Below, piece after piece: positions 43,960 to 56,689 of a DNA stretch of 64,000 bases. A program made the translations under genes and the position numbers. The DNA is taken from positions 30,358,962-30,422,961 of the forward strand of contig OY804589.1 of assembly GCA_963680875.1 (NCBI GenBank), read 5' to 3'. Every line of letters starts with the position of its first letter. Position 1 is the stretch's first letter. Below the pieces are notes generated by a model. It was not told the origin of the DNA. It was given only the letters and a program-made list of their open reading frames with translations, and made no database searches. The stretch comes from Bathymodiolus brooksi (taxonomy: Eukaryota; Mollusca; Bivalvia; Mytilida; Modiolidae).

Positions 43960-44255
43960 TTGTGTACATTGTATTGAAACTTTGACAGTGATGTTGATGA
44001 GGACTTATATTATTAATAAAACTAAGATAACCATAGCCGATTTTTGGCTTCCTGTTTAGGTCCTTTCGTTTCATTGCTCCCAAAACTAAAATAAAAATTA
44101 TTTGGGATTGCAATTTTTTTGATTTTTTGCCTAACTGATGAAGCTTATTACATAAACCCGCCGTGCGCATTAAATGTGATAACTACATTTTTATCATTTA
44201 TAGATATAGTACGTCTGGATAATGAGAGCTTATATAGAACTTGTGTATAATGAGA
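43960..44255 (-). repeat. Unit C 3' flank
   Basis: Minus strand MRTAGLCNKLHQLGKKSKKL, same family as 20240-20540, followed by a short AGAACTTGTGTATAATGAGA repeat. Confidence 0.6.
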
Positions 44256-44484
44256 ACAATATGTTTGTTTTATTTCTATCTGTATATTGATCTTAAAATA
44301 CTTACATCTATGTAGATTAAAGGACATCTTACCAAACTTGAATGGGGGGTGGGGGATCTTTGTAATCTTAAATACAAATGTAAAAGTACCCTACACGACT
44401 CCTACCATCATCTGTAGTTGGAGAATATTTCAGCATGAAATGGCAACCTCATTATATGACATTAACGAATGTTCATTGCTAAGA

Positions 44485-45380
44485 AAAGTTTGAAGATACC
44501 AAAGTGGGTAGTCAGAATCCGGAAATTGAAAAACGACAGACAACTCAATGACCAAAGGAAAAAGAACAAACAACTATCTTTAAAACACTACGCACAAAAC
44601 TAAAGATTGAGTAAAAAGAATTCCACTCAAAACCGGTGGTGAACTATATTTGTGTCACGAGTGTCAAAAGAAAGAAATATATATGTAATTATTAAATTAA
44701 AAATGTATGTATTTCTTTACTAAAATAAACAAATTACAAAAAAGTAGAAATATTCAAATATGTTGAATGCTATATTTAAGTTAATTAATTAAACATTTCA
44801 TCATAGATTTGTCCATTTTTTCTGTCATGTTGGCGCCAGATATGTTTAATTGAATTAATGTTGTTTAATCACAAGTCAACAATATTTCTCATATATCCAT
44901 GACAGAGAACCTGTTAACAAACAATAAGAAGAGCATGAAGATGCCAAAGGGCGCCACCATTATCGGTAAATCGAAAAAGGACAGATATAGCAAATGCCAA
45001 AATGAAAAGGACAAAGACAAAATGACATGCAAAGATCTACAAAATACTTCCCCACTAAAACCGACAATGAACTCAGATAATCAAGAAGGTAAACAGTTCC
45101 TGCTCCACTAGTGGTACCCGTAGTGCTATTCTAGTTATAAATCCGGCGATTAGTCATGAAAGAGGAACGGACCGTGAAGTCCTTGCCATACGTGTAACAT
45201 ATCCGCGTTACATTGTAACCAAGATATTCCGTAATGGTGAAGCAAGTCATCGTGGCAACCGTAAAACTTTCGAAGTGATGCTGAACCAATATGTATCCTT
45301 GGTTCAGCAGCTTCCTAGACAGAAGTAACCAGTTGTCAATGAAATCCTGACAGGAACCACAAGCTCTGGAATTTGGGATC
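44485..45380 (+). repeat. Mussel-type dispersed repeat, two copies
   Basis: Copies at 44490-44645 and 44930-45380, with TCCTGCTCCACTAGTGGTAC and a GGTTCAGCAGCTTCCTAGA-type extension. Confidence 0.7.
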
Positions 45381-45389
45381 AACTGAGAG

Positions 45390-45565
45390 ATAAATCATAC
45401 GGTTGAAAGTGGGTATCTATGGATGGGATGTCCGGTTTATTAACAATAAATCACGTTGTTAAATTGAGTACATATGGATGGGATGTCATCGTTCCAAACA
45501 ACAAATCACGTGGCTATATGGGGTACCGATGGATGAAATCTCCTGTTTCCAAACAATAATAATAA
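45390..45565 (+). repeat. Short remnant of the CACGTGG minisatellite
   Basis: Three units (CAATAAATCACGTTG, CAACAAATCACGTGG and a partial one). Confidence 0.75.
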
Positions 45566-46960
45566 TCGCTATGGGTTTTTAATGAACAAAAAATAATTGA
45601 TTTTTTCTCGGAATGGAGATTAAAAGTGCCCCAAAATCCAAGATTCTACGTGCTTAAAAGACATATTCAACACTTGATATAGTGAAAAAAGACACATTTT
45701 AAAAATACCATTGGTCCAGCACTTTACAGTTTCGCTCTCTGTATCCATTTTTTTCGATCTGCAATTATGCACCTTTACTTGGCGTGGAAAAATCTCAGAT
45801 TTCCGCACAATAACGTAAGCTTGGTTTTGCAAATGCTTTCAACGTTTTTTAGTTTTTGAGCGGTTAACAGATACTGCTGTATGGCAAAAGGCCACATGCA
45901 ACTATACTATGGTGATAGCATTTATTGACACAGTCCACAGACAATACAGAATAGAACACCAAGAAATTTGCATTTGTTTAAGTTGTTTCTTGTTTATGAT
46001 ATGCTTTGCAGTCCTTTGTCGTTGACTAAACGCATTGAGCTTAAGCGAGGTTAAATTGATCACACTATACTACTGACAGTCAATGCTTGTTTTTAGCTGA
46101 CTATTAGCAAAGATGGTAGAATATGTTGGTAAGAGACTGTTACTCTTAGGACTCATTATCTATATCCGATGTTATACTTTCCCGGGTACAGTCAAATGTT
46201 TTCGCTCGCGTTTTCTCAATCACACCATCATGTCATAAGACACGCTTGAAGGTACCAAAGGGGTAATCAGAATTTGTAAATTGACGAAGGACATACAACA
46301 CAATAGTCAAAAGAACGAGGACAAAAGGACAAACAACGAATTACAAACATTGTACATTAAATCGAAATACTAACCGATGATTGTTATGCAACAGCTATGC
46401 TATGTGTAACCCTTTACTTCAATCTGAGATATACCTCTTCATGCAACCAACAGTCAATTAATCGTTGTTCATGGCGCTGACGTCCTATTTTCCCTAAGGC
46501 TGGGATCGGACCGAGAGTTCAATAAATATTTAAAGAAATGAAATAATGATGTCTACATACTTTATACATGTATAATTGACAATTTAGTCATTGATGTCTT
46601 GTGTTTATGAGTAGAAAAGGTACATATACATAGTAGAATTTATCATCATTTAACAATTACAAGATTCTGCTTATATCGGCGCTAGTCGCCATCTTTAACT
46701 TGTCAGTTGCGAAATATTGAAGACCTTGTGTTGTCTTTGAGAATTTAAAAAATAGCAATCAACGCATTGCTTCGTGGAATATTTGGGTTTTTGTATGGAA
46801 TATGTAATACGTATTTCATGTATAATTAGCCAATATCTATTGGTCTATCGTCATAGAAATTTCTGGTTGACCGTAACGAAATATCCATATCTCAAAGGAT
46901 AATGGATATTATATTTTTTTCGTACATTTTTTTTCTTTCCTCTATCACTGCAAATACTTT
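45566..46960. other. No gene seen; one mussel-type repeat piece at 46245-46345
   Basis: Largely unique AT-rich DNA. At 46245-46345 GAAGGTACCAAAGGGGTAAT is present. Nothing else is supported. Confidence 0.55.
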
Positions 46961-46980
46961 TACCGAACTTGACTGTATAT

Positions 46981-47130
46981 ATGAGTAACACGGCGGTTAC
47001 CTTATCAGAAGCAGTAAGTGCAAACACTTCGCGAGCACCTACATTCCCCATCGGTTTCTTGGTTGGGTCTGTGTTGCTCACTGTTTTGTATGCTGTCCTA
47101 TTATGTGTCTGTACGTTTGGAGTTCCATGT
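46981..47130 (+). other. Possible exon with a membrane segment (weak)
   Basis: A frame starting MSNTAVTLSEAVSANTSRAP is followed by a strongly hydrophobic run, IGFLVGSVLLTVLYAVLLCV. The Ser/Thr-rich stretch plus membrane helix would suit one exon of a surface protein. There is no neighbouring exon and no supporting homology, so it may be chance. Confidence 0.15.
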
Positions 47131-48360
47131 TATGATGTGTGTTGCGATTTTCGCATACAAACGATGTTTGTATGATGGTTCATTTCTGATTTGCATTAGT
47201 TATGTGTGTATGCATATAGTACTGTTAAACACATATTGTGTTGTGTTGTTGTTTTGTTTGTCTTCGTTTTGTGTCTTGTGTACCCAATGTTGCCAGTTTC
47301 TATTGGTTGTCCATTTATGGAAAAACAAGATATATACATGTTCTCTCAAAGAGATTAACATACTTTTCACCAGTCTTTCTTGTCCAGTATTTATTTCAAT
47401 ATATACTCCCACTGTTTTATTTCCTTCCTTAATTCAGTTGCAGTCTGCTCTTTTAACGTCTTGAATATTAGGTATTCGTCCTAGTTGATGACATTGAAAA
47501 ATATATCGGTTTAATGCATGTTTATATAGAAATACCCTTTGTTGTTGTGGAGTTAATCAGATTAATGTCGTTGTCTAAGATTTCTTTACCTGAATACAAC
47601 AATCGTTTGGTAGCATGCGTGGAATAGAAAAAAGCATCACTGCAAAATCCTAAAATAGAGATTGATAGTGCTGGTAATCTGTTGGCATAGAATGGTCCGA
47701 TAGTCCGAAGGTCCTATAGGCAGTAGGTCTCATAGTTCGACACCCAAGCACAAATATACGGTTTACACCCCGTTTTTAAGCATTTTTAGTGAATCGTCTT
47801 TGAATATCAAAGTTGATTCAAGATGGATTATCTTTGTTAAAATTGAATATCTAACTTCACGGTAGTACCGTGGATTAAAATACACAACATAGCTACAATA
47901 ATGAGTTTTTGGACCAAGGTGGTGACTGTTGCAAATGTATATCGATTGTAACTACAATTTCATTTAAGCATATACATATACATACAGTGTGTGTGTGTGT
48001 GTGTGTGTGTGTGTTCTACCATTGAATTATTCTACTTTAGATTATGGTATCATAAAACTTCTCTGTTGTCATAATCGACCGGTAGACGTATCTTTTTTTA
48101 CTTCAAATCTTATCGGACCTTCGGACTACCGGGCCGACACCTGTTTGCTAAGAAACTCCTCGAAAACTTGATCGGGTCAAGATTTGATAAATAAAACGTT
48201 TGATAAACTGATCAGGTAACACGTATTTATGATGGTAAAATGTGCAAAGAACAGTAATAAAATTTAGATTTTTAATTATTACTTAATTAAAAATTAAAAA
48301 AGTTCTTCTTCTAATTACAGGATTAAACTCTAAGGTTAGAGTGTGAAACAACAATATCAA
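47130..48360. other. No gene seen; (GT)n at 47989-48013
   Basis: AT-rich DNA with a GT microsatellite and no repeat family I recognise. Confidence 0.55.
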
Positions 48361-50240
48361 TGGTCTGTCATCTAGTCTACATCAACTTATTTCCCATGTT
48401 TCACTATATTGTGTTAAATATTATCTGCATTTGTGGATGTGCTTGATATTTTTGTCATTATTGTATGTCTATTATTTGTATGGAGTGAACAGTCCATACG
48501 TTGTGCTATTGCTTTGCTCAATCCCATTGCTGTTGTATTTGCAATAAAATAATATTAAATCTAACCAATGCCCCCTCCTTTTGTTTCACATATCATCTAT
48601 ATGTGTTTATGTGCTTGATTTCTTGTCATTATTACATGTGTATTATTTGTATGTAGAGGACAAGTCCATACCTTGTGATAACTTTGTGTTCAATCCCACT
48701 AGCTGTTTTATTTGCAATAAAATAATATTAAATGTTACACATATCCTCCCTTTTTTTCTAACTTTCTGTTTACATATGTATTTTCAATAAAAATGTCCTC
48801 ATTATGTTATTTCTTTTTTTCCTTTATTTAATGTGTTCGTGTCAATATCCATCCAATCGTAATGGTAACAGCAGCTGACATGTTCCGACCCTTTATATTC
48901 TAACATGTAATTAAACATGCACTACAAGTTAGAAATGTCACTAAATTCTACTTTTAAACGTTGACATTTAAAACAGTTTTTTGCTTCGTTTTATTTATAG
49001 AACATATCATCATATCTCGTATGACCCGGAAGCTTATTCACTTGATGGTAGACGAAAGTTTTGAAGTATGAAGATTTGTTGTGACATCTTTTGATAAAAT
49101 TACAGGTATGGAAATATGCTTTTCAACATGAATCGTCTAGTTTATGTCAGTTAGAGTTTGTTGACTTTATATGTCAATAAGTGGTGTGCACTCAGACAAA
49201 GAAAACTGTATTTATAATTCGGTCAGTGTCAAGTTTGTCATAGCCCGAAACAGGTCTACAAATATTAAACTGTATGGGAAATAGTAACACTGGGAAGGAG
49301 AAATAATATGAAGAAGAGATATATAAATGAGCTACTGTGGCATATAATACGAAGAGATATATACATGAATTACTATCACAGATATCTGTCTTTGGGTGTA
49401 TCTGGTGGTGCTACAAGATCCCAAACTATGATATGACCCTTGACCTTCTGTATCGAAGACACGAGTATCACTTCCTACAATAAATGTACACATGCACAGG
49501 TACCTGATCAAATCGCCCCAGTCAATATCCCCCCTATATTTAACAAATTTGCCGCCACTTTATATCCGCCCCATACAAAATCGCCCCCACATTAATCAAT
49601 ATCGCCCCAACATTTGTTCCTATAAATAATAATAGTTATGATTATATTACATTATTATTGGTTTTGACAACGACATTCTGACAAGTAATAATTGAGATAA
49701 TATATATATTATAGATAATAAAAATTACAGTCCATGTAATCGGAAACGTTACTGTTTAATTCTGTCAGTTAAGTGAAAGTATTTATTTATATCCTTGCAA
49801 TAATTCATTCCTTCTTTTAATAAAGAGAAGAGCTTGAAAATACAATAGTGGTAATCAGAATCTGTATATCGAAGAAGAACAGATAACACAATGGTCAAAA
49901 GAAAAAAGTACAAAAGGACAAACAAAGATCTACAAAACACACATATAAAACTAAAGATGGAGTAACACGATCCCCACTAAAGACCGGGGATAAGCTCATG
50001 TGCTCTGGAAGGGTAAGCAGTTCATGCTCCACTAGTGACACCCGTCAAGGATTTCTTTGTAAAGTATAGATTAATTATACATAGAGTCGACAAATGTAAG
50101 TTGATGTTAACATGTGTTTGTTTGAATATGGACTATGAACAAGTTAAAATAAAGAAAAGGGTTAAATAATAAAGAAATAAAACAATTTCATTGAAAATAA
50201 ATATGTAAGCAGAAAGTAAAAAAAGGGGGGGGGTGGGTAA
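48360..50240 (+). repeat. Block paralogous to 28970-29345 plus 31840-33110
   Basis: It runs continuously through the same markers that in unit B are split by the long-TIR element: CCCACTAGCTGTTTTATTTG, ACCCTTTATATTCTAACATG, TTTAAACGTTGACATT, ATCGCCCC words (49505-49620), one mussel-type repeat (49825-50050), and the 180-bp unit (50075-50240). Confidence 0.8.
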
Positions 50241-50242
50241 TT

Positions 50243-50509
50243 CGTGAGTGGGTGATTGTTGTATAACGCCAATTCGGCAATTTCTTTCAGCTATGTCAAG
50301 GCGAGTACAAGTTAATTATCAATGTGATGACATGATGATGAGATCAACACGCTGGGTTGTATTTTTATAGTGCTAGCTCCACGCGGACACCTTATTCTTA
50401 TTCTGAGCCAACCAGTCTTTGTTCTTTCTCTTTGGTTGACCCGAGCGGGTCTCGAACCCACGGTCTACTACACTCGAGGCTCTAAACATTACGCCACCGA
50501 TGCGGTTGT
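50243..50509 (-). mobile_element. tRNA-derived SINE upstream of gene D (inverted)
   Basis: From GTGAGTGGGTGATTGTTGTA to the head TACGCCACCGATGCGG, with B-box region GGTCTCGAACCCACGG. It is the counterpart of the SINEs before A, B and C. Confidence 0.8.
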
Positions 50510-50519
50510 GAAAAATATA

Positions 50520-50721
50520 CGCGCCCGGCTTTGTAAATTACAAAAAGGATGCATTCGACTCGCAGCCGCAAGTCATAAAGTCTACCAGTTATCTGCACAT
50601 GGTCGATGGTTCTCTCCGGGTACTCCGGCTTCTTCCACCACTAAAACTGGTAGCCATGATATAGCTGAAATATTGCTGAAAGTGGCGTCAAACACAATAA
50701 ATCAACAAATCAGATCAATCT
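50520..50721 (+). mobile_element. Second SINE type before gene D
   Basis: Same element as 41431-41618 at the matching site, flanked by GAAAAATATA (50510-50519) and a variant with two extra A (50722-50733). Confidence 0.85.
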
Positions 50722-50786
50722 GAAAAAAATATATGAACGAATACTTCGAATATATGACTGGGTATGCGGTTCTCATATTGAGGGCA

Positions 50787-50796
50787 TATATAAAAA
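50787..50796 (+). promoter_or_regulatory. Candidate TATA box of copy D
   Basis: TATATAAAAATGGGGG, 607 bp before the start codon, as in A and C. Confidence 0.35.
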
Positions 50797-51393
50797 TGGG
50801 GGTGTTTTTAACCTCCAGAGTCACCACCTTAAGCAATTGTACCAAAGGTTAACATATGTAACCTTCCTCACCAAACACACACGAAAAACCCCCTTTACCT
50901 AACGATCCAGCGTCACCACCGTAGCCAATTTTACCTTAGGTTAAATTATATCCCTCCCACTCCCACTCCCACTCAAAACCAATCAAGCTCACACAACACC
51001 TCGAGATCGATGACTAGCTATTCTTCCTGCTTTATAAGCTCAGTGCAAGCATATTTTATATTTGCAGAAATGTACGTATATTCTATATATAAACGTCCTC
51101 ATATCATAACAGTTAGTTATATCTAGTAATGACAAAACATACTATGTTAAGGCAGTTCTGTATGGAAGATGTTTTGCTAGACTTCCATGTATTGAAATCA
51201 TGTAAACGGCCATTTTTTTAATTGTAGACTTGATTCAAAGTGTTTAATAACAAGAATTGTAACTGTTTAAGCTTCAGAATCAAATGCATTGGCAACATCG
51301 AAGAAAACAATATTTCAAGATTGTTGCTCTTATGCATGTACACTATTACTTGCAATAGTTTATGTTCGTTGTTTTCTTGTCAGAAACGTTGAC

Positions 51394-53073
51394 ATGGCAA
51401 CAGCAACAACACAATGTTGCAACATCTGTGATCATGACAACACATCTAAATTGGCGGCCACTTGGTGCCCGGAATGTGAGGATTTCTTGTGTACCGACTG
51501 TAACAGGCACCATTTTAGATCTTCAGCAACCAAACAACATGGAAAATTACCAGAAATTACCCAGTTCCATTCTATCTATAAAGAACAGATGCACCAAACA
51601 TGACAATAAGTACGAATTCTACTGCTCGATCCATGGCGACCCTTGCTGCGCTATGTGCACAAGAGATGATCATCGCCACTGCCAAGAATTACGTCCCATT
51701 TTTGAAGTAACAGAAAATGCCAAGTCATCGCCAGCCATTGTGCACATAGAAAGAGATCTCAAAGACATCGATGCTGCAATTGAAAAAATGAAGTCAGATA
51801 TTACAATAATATTTCTGATATTGATAAACAAAAAAGAAAATTTTTATCCGATATTTCAGACATGCATAAATCGCTTAGCGACCATTTAGATAAAATTGAA
51901 AAACAAACAGTGGAAGAGATGTTGTCAGTAGAACAAAATTTACAAGTGGAATTAAAAAATGTATTGGTTGCCATGGAAACCAAACGAATTGACTTTGAAT
52001 ATATTCGGCAAGATGTGGATAAAGTAAAGAAATATGCTAGTGATCTCCAGACGTTCATAGGAGTAAACAAAATGACGAGTTTTGTGAATGGAGAAGCTAA
52101 GAAACAGAAAGGAGCAATAAATTATGACCTTTTTGAACTGAAGCTGGACTTTTCATCAAAATTGAAATCTTTTGTAAAAGATGTTCCTAAATTTGGTGTT
52201 TTATCTGGTACAAAAAAGCATTGTAGTACCAGTCTTGTAAAAGAAGCTGAATCGCAAGCACAGATTCCACAGAAAAGCAAGCTGGGTGCTACACCACAAC
52301 TCACAGGAAAGACGACAGTCAATTTTCGCACTGAGGTTAATGGGCCAGTCCGTATAAAAGGTTGTGACATATTACCGGATGGCAAATGTGTATTCGCTGA
52401 ACAAGAAGGCAAACGGTTGTTGATGTTTTCTAAATACGGAAATTACGAAAAAGACATTGTCCGGTTTTCAGGTACACCGTTTGAGGTTTCATACACAGGA
52501 GAAAATATTGTAGCTGTTACAATTTGGGACAAACGAGAAGTCGTATTTGTAAACGTCATTACTAACACCATTATAAACACGGTAGATGTTGGCCATGGAT
52601 GTTGGGGAACCGATTTCAACAAGAATCGGCTAGCCATTCGAGCTATTCCAAAATATACGTATAGTCACATTGTATATTTAGATTCTAAAGGTAAATGGAT
52701 TGATCGGATCAATATTCCCGGTACCAATTCCGCATACATATCATTGGGTGATGATACCATCAAGTGTACGGACTGGAGTACCAATACGATTTACTGTTAT
52801 ACATTAACAGGACAACAGATATGGACCTTCAAAGACCAAAACGTCTTACGAGAACCAAGGGGAATTGGCTTAGATAAAAATAGGAACGTTTATGTGGCTG
52901 GTAAGGGAACAAACAACGTTGTAGTACTTTCACCTGATGGTAAATACTGCAAACAGATCTTAACCAAAAGTGATGGGTTGGATGAACCGTATTCATTACG
53001 TATCAACATTGACCATAGCGAGCTCCTGGTATGTAACTATAGAGGTCCAGCATTTGTTTCCTCTCTGGATTAA
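51394..53073 (+). pseudogene. TRIM-like copy D with two offsetting frameshifts in the B-box/coiled-coil part
   Basis: It starts MATATTQCCNICDHD after TTTTCTTGTCAG, with B-box 1 cysteines intact. About 14 bp are missing at 51537 (KQH then GKLPEI), shifting the frame into a stop at 51601-51603. In the shifted frame the right protein goes on (ENYQKLPSSILSIKNRC, B-box 2 CSIHGDPCCAMC). A 1-base loss near 51803 (ATTACAATAAT) returns to the original frame, which is open from 51862 to the end: 403 codons of coiled coil and complete NHL-type propeller ending VSSLD. The net change is -15 bp. As it stands a full protein is not made. A shorter one from the ATG at 51862 (MHKSLSDHLDKIEKQ), lacking both B-boxes, is possible. 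Confidence 0.85.
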
Positions 53074-53149
53074 ATGTAAGCTGTGCTACTGGACTTTACG
53101 TTATCAATGTTGAGAGAGTACAACTTATTGTAGTATTGGTGTAAACGTA

Positions 53150-53402
53150 GAGTACATTGTAGTGAATATTTGACAGTGATGTCGATGAGAACTTATATTA
53201 TTAATAAAACTAAGGTTCTCCTCCCCTGGAAAAGGTAACCTTAGCCGACTTTGGCTATCCTGTTTAGGTACTTTTGCTTTATTGCTCCTAAAACTTTGAA
53301 AATTGTTTGGCTTTGGAATCTTTCCATTTTGTGTATACCTGATGACGTTTATTCCAGAAACACGCCGTGCGCATTAAATTTGAAATAAACATTTTTAATA
53401 TT

Positions 53403-53437
<35 letters not shown>

Positions 53438-53530
53438 CTTGTGTATGAGAACTTATAAAGAACTTGTATATAATCAGAACTTATATAGGGCTTACGTATA
53501 GTTATAACTTATATAGAGCATGTGTATATG
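53150..53530 (-). repeat. Unit D 3' flank with (TA)n and short tandem repeat
   Basis: The conserved antisense trace (about 53200-53390), then TA repeats (53407-53433), then AGAACTTGTGTATGAGAACT repeats. Confidence 0.65.
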
Positions 53531-53764
53531 ATAAAATATGTTGGTCCTATTTCTAGCTGTATATTAATCTTAAAAATATTACTTGTATATGTATATAAGT
53601 TCAAGGATATCTTAGAAAAACTTTAATGTGGGGGTGAAATTTTTGTTATTTTGTAATAAAAATGAGTAAATGCACTGCACGTCTCTTGCCATCATCTGTA
53701 GTGAATATTACAGCATGAAATAGAAACCTCTTAAAGTGACATTAACAAATGTTCATTGTTAAGA

Positions 53765-54750
53765 ATAGTTTGAAGATACCAAAGGGGTGATTAGAAACCA
53801 CCGTAAATTGAAGATGGTCAGACAACACAATGACCAAAGCAAAAAAGACAACCATCTTCAAAACACTATACATAAAACTAAAGATCGAGCAACATGAATC
53901 CCACTCAAAACTGGTGGTGAACTCATGTGCTCCGGACGAGTGGGCAGTCCCTGCTCCATATGTGGCGTCCATCCTGTTATTATTGTAACAAACTAGGAGT
54001 GTATTTAATGATTATGAACTAAATATGTGTCACAAGAAAAAAATAACTATGTAATCATTAAATTACAAATGTATGTACTCCTTTACAAAAATAAACACAT
54101 TATGAAGTAGAAATAGGTAAAAATTTTGAATGTTATATTAAAGCTATTTTATTAAACATTTTATCAGAAATTTATCAATTTATTTCAGTCATGTTGCCGG
54201 CAGATATGCTTAGTGGAATAAAAGAGCAATATTTTCCCTATATTCATGACGGAGAACATTAGGAAGAGTTGAAAGATACCAAAGGGGATAATCTGAATCC
54301 GTAAGTCGATAGACAATACAATGGCCAAATGAAAAAATAGAGAAACGGACAAATAATGATTTACAAACACTACACAGAAATTTGAATATCGAGAAACATG
54401 AACCCCACTTACGATTAGGGGTGAACACAGATGCTCCGGAAAAACAAGCAGTTACTCCCCCTCTAGTGGCACCCATCGTATTTCTCTAGATACAGATCCG
54501 ATTATAAATCACGAGTGGACCGGGAAGTGCTTACGACAAATGGAACATATTCGTCATAATTTGCAACACAGATATTCCGTAACGGTTAACCAAGTTATCG
54601 TTCCGACCGAAAAACGTTCGAAGTGATGACTTCAATTTAATCAATATATAGGAACCTTTGGTTCAGGTTCTTTCTTGTTAGCAGAAACCCTTGGTCAAGG
54701 AAATCCTGACAGGAATCACAAGCTCTCGAATATCGAATCAACAGAGAGAT
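53765..54750 (+). repeat. Mussel-type dispersed repeat, two copies
   Basis: Copies at 53770-53985 and 54255-54500, the second with its extension to GAATCACAAGCTCTCGAATA near 54730. Unit D then passes into 54770-55460, matching 37770-38420 without the minisatellite expansion. Confidence 0.75.
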
Positions 54751-55459
54751 AAATAATAAATCATATGGTTAATCGCGATATGTACGGATGTGATGTCCTG
54801 ATTGTCACAAGTAGAAGTGAAGAAGATGGATATGATCTTTTATACCACTACAATCCGCCATAACCGTCAAGTCCGAATACGCTGTACATAGCTCATCGCC
54901 AACTGGTGCATCATGTAATTTACCAGCAGTCAGCTTAGAACTTTCCAAACACCAGACGCATATTTACATCCCACCATGACGACGAACTTTGTGGCTATGT
55001 ACTTCACAGCAAAGAAATTAGGTTCTATTTATATACGCGTGTTCAATCAAGAGTTCAGTTATTATGAACATTATTCATTCTGGTTGATCTGATAAATAAA
55101 GAAATTCAAATGATAAAAAAGCAAATCAACTAATCTATCTATTTCAAGAGTTTCAAGTGTTCACCATTCTCTGTTCTATTTATAAATCATTTCCTCTTCT
55201 TGTTTGGGTATTACGAGTTTTATTATGACGTTTGTTTTCATTTTATTGATAAAAATGTTCAAGTCGTGTAATAAAGTGTTTTCAGACTCAATAGAGATAT
55301 CTGACTGTTTCCCACAACAACAAATAAACCAAAAACATTACACAGCAGACAATCTTTGTTTGATTGATAAATTGATTGATTTTTTTTTAAATAAGCAATG
55401 TTCGGTCCGGAAAATGTTGACTTGCAAACTTATATCTTTACAGCTTTACCATTCTTAAG

Positions 55460-56108
55460 CGAAAACATATAGTCTCTTATATTTATGTATTTTAACCTTA
55501 TCAATCAGATCTGAAACATCAAGGTGCCAGTATATCAAACACGGTTAACATTTAAATGTAATGATTTGTCTACACTGCCATGACATGGAAATATTAGGAT
55601 GATATATGTTTTTTGAATGCAGTAAGATTATTGTATGTTTGGAGGTAAATTCAACATGGCTACAAACAGTAGCCTATAGTGAATATCATTTACATATTGA
55701 CATTTACATCTTGACAATTTTTCAAATTAACCAACTTGCCATATATGTTTTATTAGTGTTGTTGCTTTCGTATTGATTCATCACAAACATGGCTGATAAA
55801 GGGCTAGTTGAAAAGCTATACATATGTCTCCTCTTGTCAAAGCCTAAATCTTATTTCCAACACCCATTTGTTTTTATTTCAAGGCTTTCACATTGAGATT
55901 GAAAGGTTAGCCCGGATCTCAGTACTTTCGGTACTTTGATATTTATCAGGGATAAACAATAAGTCAACACGATCTGGAATTCTATAATTTCTTGTGTTGA
56001 AATATGACAATTAACTCTTCTCGTATATATGCAAAGTTATATATACCGGAATAGTGTGGTAACATTATTGAAACCGACCCATTCTGGCTATACGTTGTAC
56101 AGTATATG
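55460..56108. other. No gene seen
   Basis: AT-rich DNA just beyond the last recognisable part of unit D. No repeat family or coding signal. Confidence 0.55.
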
Positions 56109-56109
56109 A

Positions 56110-56345
56110 GATGGTGTGTCACTAGTGGAGCAGGAACTGCTCACCTTTCTGGAGTACCTGAGTTCACCCCCGGTTTTAGTGGGTTCGTGTTACTCGATCT
56201 TTAGTTTTATATGTATGTTTTGTAGATCGTTGTTTGTTCTTTTACGCTTTTTCTATTGGCCTTTGATGTTGTCTGTTCTTGTGTTGTGTATTCCTCCTCG
56301 ATATACGGATTCTAATTGCCCCTTTGGTATCTTCCCACTCTTTTT
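56110..56345 (-). repeat. Mussel-type dispersed repeat, inverted
   Basis: CACTAGTGGAGCAGGAACTG, ACCCCCGGTTTTAGTGGGTT, GTAGATCGTTGTTTGTTC and CCCCTTTGGTATCTTCC, the reverse complement of the family. Confidence 0.8.
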
Positions 56346-56689
56346 ATCTAAAGACGATGCATAGCATACAAATAGCACAAGCTCTAATGAGCTTTTAAAA
56401 TCGACTATATAACAAAACAACACATACAATCATGCATACAAACATATTAAGTAAAACTATACATCAATTTATGCAGTTCAACATACACACAAGATACAGA
56501 AGCAGATATCAACTGAACAAAAGCAAACTTAAAATAAGAGGTTCGTGCATTTAAGCAAAAAATAAAAAAATATAAAAAAGCATGCAAATATAGATATAAA
56601 AGGTCACCTACATGCACTGCACTGGCATGAGCTGCGGTTCTATCATTGAAATACATTTTTGAAATTATTTAATGTGCAGCATTATACCG

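Noticed and set aside
47018..47464. 148-codon hydrophobic frame
   Set aside because: Cys/Leu/Tyr-rich read of T-rich DNA, overlapping two other frames, with no family pattern.
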